NCBI GenBank assembly: GCA_947652605.1
Contig: OX393577.1
Location: 66,736,108 to 66,800,107, forward strand
Direction of reading: 5' to 3'
From: Elmis aenea
Lineage: Eukaryota; Arthropoda; Insecta; Coleoptera; Elmidae
DNA: 64,000 nucleotides
The notes under the pieces: model-generated
What the model saw: only the letters and a program-made list of their open reading frames with translations
What the model was told of the DNA's origin: nothing
Database searches by the model: none
Translations under genes and position numbers: made by a program
Shown: positions 57,940 to 64,000 of the stretch, in pieces
Numbering within the stretch: the first letter of the stretch is position 1
Layout of the letters: the number at the start of each line of letters is the position of its first letter

Positions 57940-59756
57940 CACATATCGGACCGACCCCGTTAATCTACGTTTCTCTGGGCCATGCACAATGGACCACTCA
58001 CGTTAATTAACGCCACTTAATCTTTTACCTGAGGACCGGGTAGTTACTATCTGACCTAGCGGGTTCCCGCATTTCTAGCAAGTATAAATTTAGAATATAT
58101 GCAAAAGAAACACATTTTGAAAATAATTGGCATTATATTATTACATTATAAATACATATATATACAATAATTAGGTATATATTATACATACATGCAACAT
58201 TACAACTATAAAATATATCACTATAAAGTAACATTACAAATAATTTTTGATTTAACATAGGAAAGTGTTACTCTATTATTTTTTAGAATGATATTTATAA
58301 AAACACAACCCCTTGTGTAAAGGTACCTTACAACCACCACATACGTATCTAGTGTCTTTTCTTAAATTGTTTGCTTTGCAAACTAGGCATCGTTTTTGTG
58401 GATATTTTTTTTTGCTATTTTCTTTAATTGTTTCAAAAATGTGAATTCGCAAATCGTCGGAACGATTTGGTGGATTAACAATAAATGATGATGTGTTATC
58501 CAAAGGTAAATTTTGGCAATTAACTTTTACAGATATCCAAATTTTTGCAACTTCTTTTAAAAAAGATTTATATTTTAATAATTTTTGGGGATTTAAGATT
58601 TTATACACCTTATATGCATTCACTAGAGCACAATTCATTAAAAACAACACAACTTTTTTCGTCCACTTTTTTGTATGTCTCAATATTGAACCATATGCTA
58701 GATATTGGTCCGATCTGTCAACTCCCTTCATGTATTTATTATAGTCTAAAATACATTTAGGTTTTATGACGTCTTCTCCGTTTCTGTTTTGTCTTACATA
58801 AACCATTGTAGAATCGTGAATCGTGGATATCATATTGACTAAATGTTTATCTCTCCATGCTTGTAATAATACATCACCTTTTCTGGTGAAAGCAAATTCA
58901 CCTTTTTTTAACAATTTTCCTTTTGCTTTGAAAGCAACTGGTAAACCTCTGTTAGTCCGTATTGTCCCACACACTCTTACTTTCTTATTTTTCATAGCTT
59001 CTGCGATATGTACACTATTGTAATAGTTGTCTTGGTAAACATGATGCCACACGCATGGTTGTAATAAAGAAAATATCGTTTCTTCTAATTTTTTGCCAGT
59101 TCCAGAATATATTTCCAAATTTATTATATAGCCTGTATTGCTTTCGGAAAGCATTCACACTAACAGGCCATATTTATTCAATTTTCCGGGATTGTACGTC
59201 CTAAACGATAGTCGACCTCTCCATGGAATCATTGGCTCATCTAAAGAAATATGTTGTTTGGTTTTGTAGACTTGTGTAAATTTGTTTTTAAAATATTCCA
59301 ACACTGGTTGTATTTTTACTAATCTTTCGCTGTCAATATAAGTTGCTCTGATATGTTAACATATCAAAAAAATCTTCTCCGATAAACAAATTGAGTATAC
59401 TTTCCACACTACTTGGATTATCTGGTATAATTTTTACTCCACAATCGCCGGCAAAAGATTCTACTGTTGGAAATTCGTCTATATCTAACCATGTATCTTC
59501 CTCTTTAATTTTATCTAAATAATTAAGCTAAGAATATCAGCAAAAAATACGTTAACTTGGCAATATGATGTATATCAGGCCAAACGTAAACTAACAATGA
59601 CAACAGTATTATTTTAACACAATTAACGCGCGTAACCGGTCCAATATGCATGGCAGGTATAAAGTTAATCTACGTCACCGGTCCCAACCTAAAAGTCCAT
59701 TAAATTTACCGGTCCTTTGCACATATTTCAGGTAATTGCTGCCGGTCCGATATATG
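57940..59756 (-). mobile_element. piggyBac-type element 2
   Basis: The left end follows TTAA (57936-57939): CACATATCGGACCGACCCC. The right end, reverse-complemented, is CATATATCGGACCGGCAGC after a decayed TTAT. Subterminal GGACC motifs recur near the left end (57948, 57990, 58034 regions) and ACCGGTCC-type motifs four times near the right end (about 59637-59748). It encloses a transposase pseudogene in the minus orientation. The right boundary is less certain than the left. Confidence 0.72.
58276..59519 (-). pseudogene. piggyBac transposase pseudogene
   Basis: Starts near 59519 with LDKIKEEDTWLDIDEFPTVE and DFFDM; a frameshift at about 59355 leads to HIRATYIDSERLVKIQPVLE. It then reads ISLDEPMIPWRGRLSFRTYN (first catalytic Asp) and KYGLLV, and an in-frame TGA at 59157 follows. 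The long frame 59154-58276 continues with VYQDNYYNS (second Asp), KYMKGVDRSDQYL (third Asp) and a C-terminal cysteine-rich domain, CLVCKANNLRKDTRYVCGGC...LCFYKYH. All three catalytic Asp residues are therefore still visible, with one frameshift and one stop. The N-terminus is truncated. Confidence 0.9.
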
Positions 59757-59839
59757 AATAAGAACTTATGGAGAATTTTAGATTCTTAAAGCTATGATTT
59801 ATAGTTAAAAATAATGAAATATATTACAAATTTACTTAA

Positions 59840-59990
59840 ATATTGCATGCTCACAAGGGAGGTTCACGATATATTGTCGCTAGAATCTGATCAAAATTTA
59901 GCAACTTTTCCAAACTTTAACCTATACTCTAGCTATTATAATGAGCGAGATCCCCATGCTTAAACTCGAATTTCAAACACCCTGTATGTA
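59840..59990. repeat. CAGGGTG-family right end (empty-site copy)
   Basis: TAGCAACTTTTCCAAACTTT...CTCTAGCTATTATAATGAGC...GATCCCCATGCTTAAACTCG...CACCCTGTATG. The same sequence at 61350-61710 is interrupted by a hAT MITE exactly after CTTTAGCT. Confidence 0.8.
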
Positions 59991-61345
59991 AGAGTGGCCG
60001 TCAATTTCTTGATTTAATTTAAAAAAAATTAAACTATCCCGATAGATTGACGATTATAAAAAAAATTAGATCAACACACATAGCCATAAAGTTTCTTTTA
60101 TAGAGCTTGTTTTCCGGTATATTTAAAAATATTGGAAATTTAAAAAAAATATTTTTTCAAGCTTTCTTGCACATTTTCAACCAAAAAGTATGTAGTAAGT
60201 TTGTTTTTGGATATTACTTCAACATAAAATTACACAGTTTTTCATTGCTTTAACCGACCTTGTAACTCTAAAGATAAGCGAATTTAGAACACTCCGTATT
60301 TCATTTATCTTTTTCATATCGGAAAAATGATGTGAAAGCTTTTTTAAAACCAATAATTACTGACACCGTGTCAGGATATATTTTCAAATTTACATTCAAA
60401 ATCGCGTTATAACTAATTTAAAAATAACGAGAGCTCCGACCAATACATCCATGAATATTTAATCGATCACAATTTAAATTTCATAAATACAGATTACGTG
60501 TTAATTCCGGCTGTTTAATAATTACCTCGTAAATGGGTGCAAGGGATTAATTTAAAAATTCGACATTTGAACGTTGAAATGAGCTCTCAAACATATGCAG
60601 ATGCCGACGGCTCAGTTAATTTGTCGCACAGTTCGGCCCAGTTTTTGCGAAGCAATAAAGGGTTTGATATGATAAAAGCCGTCCTACGCCTGCTAAAATT
60701 TCACGTTCCGTAAGAAGCTTTAGCGATGTCTTGGATTTCAGGTTGATGTAAAGTCAACTCACGTCTCCTTATTTGTCAGCGTTGTAAGAACAAGAAATTG
60801 AACTGATTATTTCTGTTGTTTATTTTGGACCAATTCCATTTTGCTACTGAATCATAACAAGCAATTTATGATCATGCGAGTATTTTTTTTAACCCCAAAG
60901 AACTATTTACGCACATTATTTGTTTATCTAAATTAATTTTTTTTCACACCTTACAATTTGGATTACCATCACAAGAACTTTACAGTAAATCGATACGTCA
61001 GTAATAGTTTAACGGCTATTTTAATTAACACTGAGTTTTTTTTACTTCCCTATTGCATGATACTAATTTAGGGTGGTTTTTCAATTGAGTACACTTGTGG
61101 CAATAACATTAACAGCATGGTAAGCAAATTAAACACTGGCCTATGTTGAATCGCAGCGTGATTAAAGGCTAACAAAGTAAAAGACGTAAGCTTAAAAAGT
61201 TGTTTGGGAAATGTTTTTTACACATTTGAAATATTTCATATCCCAAAGGAGTCATAAACGATTTTCAAAAATCGTATTTTCCGGTTTTTCTTAATTTTCT
61301 TGGATACCGTTTGAGATATTTGCAATTTCTCTTTGGATTATTAAT
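59991..61345. other. No recognisable gene
   Basis: AT-rich, repeat-like sequence, some of it probably the body of CAGGGTG-type elements. Not resolved further. Confidence 0.4.
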
Positions 61346-61349
61346 AAGC

Positions 61350-61710
61350 ACGAAATTTAGCAACTTTGCCAAATTTAAACCTATACTTTAGCTCAGCGGT
61401 GGGCAAACTTTTTTTGAAGAGGGCCAGTTTGCGCAAATAGTGTGACTAAAAGGGCAGCACAAAAAAATTAATTATAATAACAACTTATTAATTATGTGTA
61501 AGTTGGAAGCGACAAAAAAATTAGGGTATAAAAAAAGATATATACATATATTATAGAAGTTTTTACTAATATAGTAATTCATGAAGGGCCGCATGTAAAA
61601 CTATCAAGGGCCGCATGCGGCCCGCGGGCCGCGGTTTGCCCACCACTGCTCTAGCTATTATAATAAGCGAGATCCCCATGCTTAAACTCGAATTTGAATC
61701 ACCCTGTATG
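61350..61710. repeat. CAGGGTG-family right end (filled-site copy)
   Basis: The same repeat as 59840-59990, ending CACCCTGTATGC, split by the hAT MITE at 61394-61648. Confidence 0.8.
61394..61648. mobile_element. hAT-type MITE (255 bp)
   Basis: Starts CAGCGGTGGGCAAACTTTTT and ends GGTTTGCCCACCACTG; flanked by CTTTAGCT (61386-61393) and CTCTAGCT (61649-61656), an 8-bp duplication with one mismatch. The interior has GGGCCGCATGCGGCCC-type GC-rich palindromes near the right end. There is no coding capacity. Confidence 0.92.
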
Positions 61711-63484
61711 CATTTTTTGGTTGTAAATGTAGGACAAAACGTACAATTAAAAATGTTATGACAAAAAAAAGAGTTACAAAAAGTAATTAACCAAACATTT
61801 GCATAGTACTTTAAAGTAAAAAAAAAAACGATCTTATAGCCTATGAAACAATATATCGGGTTTCATTTGTTTTTTTTAGCGTATTCAAATTTTTCTTGTT
61901 TTTATAATATTTAAGAGTGCTATCCCATACTACGAAGACAAAACCCTGAAAATTGCAATAAGCTAGCGGTAATAACTTCAAAGATATTACTGTATAAAAA
62001 TCCTGAATTTTTTCTCGATTTTTTCAGGAACTTTCAGCACATGTTTCTCGTGAAATATTTACTTTGGGTAAGTCTAGTTTGGACTTGATTTTTTTCTGTT
62101 ACCATGATTACCTTTTTATATTATTTTAGTTGTTTTACAAATTGTTGTTTTGATTTAAGATTTGAAATAAAAACATCCCTATTTTGCAAGGAAAATTCAT
62201 CAACTTTGCGAATACAAAATTAATTCAATTTCTTGTCTAATCTACGAGATATTTTCATGAATTTTAGTGATTTCTTGAATTTTCCTTCTATTAAATCTTC
62301 ACGCGCTCGAAGTCAATACAACCATGCATTGAGAAACTACTATGGGGATAGTCAGGTTTAAAATTTTTTTTTTGTTGGTAATAATTTATAGCTTTTTTAG
62401 GTGAAAACGAATTAAAAATTGATAAATGTAAATGTAAATACATTAATGCTGCTTAAAAGTTGCATCGTCAAAACACGGGCTAAATGTCGTACGTCTTAAA
62501 ATGTGGAAACCTCACGTAGACGCTTCTATCTGGTTGCTTTACAACTTTAATACCCAACGCTCTTTGTTTTAAAATTCAAAATTTATACACCTTTCACTTA
62601 ACTCCAATTCATGCACCTTTCACTTGTCTCCTAAAGTTCAGTAGAGCTTCACGAAGTGCAGTATTTTAAAACAGTGGATTTGTTATCAATTGCCTGCCTG
62701 ACTGAGTACAAGCAACACGTTCCATTTGAGTTGAGGGAAGACAATGCACGTCGCTAAGCCAGTGTGCAACGTTTTTGATGTGACACCGACAGTCTCCGCT
62801 GCAGCTCCGTATACATGTTGTGCATTAGCGTCCATGTAGTTGCTTCCACGAGATTTATCCCGAGATGAAATGGCAACTGTCAGTTTATTTATTAATTGTT
62901 CGCGGTTATACAAATATGAAATGCAAACATGAAAGTCCGTCTCCTGATTAAACAAAGAGGGTGGCCTAATTGACTTAATTGGGGCTAAATTGACGCTGGC
63001 GGATTATTTGCTCTCCGATTGAAGTGTGGAGTGTTAGGTTCGTTTAGTCAATGTTATGTCCACATAACCAGAGCTTTTCCGATTTACTGAACGCGATATA
63101 AACGCCAACATTTAATTATTCACAAGTATATTTTCACGCTCTGTTTTAACGTATATCACAGTTCTTATCTCCCGGTTTTACTGTAGATTATCTGATACTG
63201 TATTTCAGTTGCTTTGATCACGTTTACACAGTACATAAATTAACGGATTTACTTCGGTTAGTTTGAAATTAACTTACCGAGTGTATTAGGGAATTTGCAT
63301 TCTGAATATATTGTTGCAATGCACACGTACGTACTATCGGAAGTTTAGTTGCATTTGCAATGTATCTATCGGTGGTTGATACAAAAATAACCATTTCTAT
63401 AAACTGAAAACACTAGCTTTTTAGTGGGCCTTAAACACAAGCTTTTAATTTTCACTTTATTTAGTTTCTATCAGTCATTTCTTT
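61711..63484. other. No recognisable gene
   Basis: AT-rich; an 89-codon minus frame at 62686-62955 has no recognised domain. Confidence 0.4.
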
Positions 63485-64000
63485 ATGTTTTGGTTGGTAA
63501 AAAAAACGAAAACTATAATCGTTACAGCAGAGAACAAACGGCAAAACATCACTTTAAATGGGCTAAGGTTGGAACAGGTAGAAAGCTTAAAATATTTAGG
63601 AGTGATCATAGAGAAAAATGGAGGAATGGACAAGGAAATAAGCGAAAGGACAGGAAATGTGGGACGAATATTAAAAGTCCCAAAACGAACAAAAGTGGAG
63701 GTGGTCAAAAAGGTAGTAACTACGGCACTTTTATACGGAAGTGAAACGTGGACACTCACAAATAAATATAGTAGCAGAGTAAATGCAGCAGAAATGGGGT
63801 TTCTGAGAAAAATCCAAGGAAAAAACAAGAAAGATTGAATCAAAAATGAAACATATAGAGCACAATTAAAGATAAAATCAGTTGAAACAAAAATACAAGA
63901 AAGACAGCTAGGATGGTTGGGTCACATTTATAGAATAAAAGAAGGAAGGTTAATCAGAAAAGTCTATGAAGCAAGATCACAGGGAAAAAACAAAAGAGGC
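63485..64000 (+). mobile_element. RTE-like LINE remnant, family 1 (runs off the window)
   Basis: Reads KTKTIIVTAENKRQNITLNG, LKYLGVIIEKNGGMDKEI, then LLYGSETWTLTNKYSSR and EMGFLRKIQGK, with a stop at 63836, and continues RQLGWLGHIYR toward 64000. It is close to the copy at 2.8-3.6 kb, but a small deletion removes the SLRTAFFKNRE segment. It is 5'-truncated. Confidence 0.87.

Overview
The window looks like a piece of an AT-rich insect nuclear genome, most likely a beetle (the order is inferred from gene style and transposon flavour, not proven). It has an intron-split immunoglobulin-superfamily gene, a SINA-type gene, no operons or bacterial signals, and most of its length is transposon sequence of many ages. 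One run of 200 N (19084-19283) marks an assembly gap.

Host genes are few. Two consecutive exons of a Klingon/Lachesin-like Ig-domain cell-surface protein lie on the minus strand at 22690-22490 and 10973-10701. Splice sites and reading phase join them exactly across an 11.5 kb intron. An intact single-exon minus-strand gene at 32533-31007 encodes a 508-residue SINA/SIAH-like protein made of two tandem modules. No other convincing host gene was found; the rest is intron, intergenic DNA and repeats.

Retrotransposons: a 5'-truncated LINE with an intact RT domain (23898-25436); many decayed LINE ends of several families (0.48-1.4, 2.8-3.6, 11.1-12.5, 17.3-18.0, 29.6, 33.8-34.2, 37.6-38.1, 45.4-46.4, 54.5-55.0, 56.0-56.8, 63.5-64.0 kb); a Penelope-like element with RT plus GIY-YIG endonuclease (53.9-51.2 kb, minus) and a second, strongly decayed Penelope-like RT (25.87-26.4 kb).

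DNA transposons: two piggyBac elements with coding remnants (27497-29269 and 57940-59756) and a solo piggyBac-like end (56.8 kb); hAT-type elements with 8-bp target duplications (9038-9874, 47657-48738, 61394-61648); PIF/Harbinger-type elements (12819-13435 with a MADF-like remnant, 49392-49614); Tc1/mariner-type remnants and many TA-flanked elements ending in CAGGGTG; and two inverted copies of a 933-bp element rich in CC(A/T)6GG (CArG) boxes (35026-35958, 43466-44397). A 154-bp satellite with higher-order structure (19284-21513) sits beside the gap inside the Ig gene's intron.

Insertion order can be read directly in several nests: an element inside an old tandem repeat (14.3-15.8 kb), one inside a LINE (45.7-46.3 kb), one inside piggyBac (27.8-28.6 kb), a CArG element inside a CAGGGTG element (34.7-36.0 kb), and a hAT element inside a repeat whose empty counterpart lies 1.5 kb away (61.4 kb).
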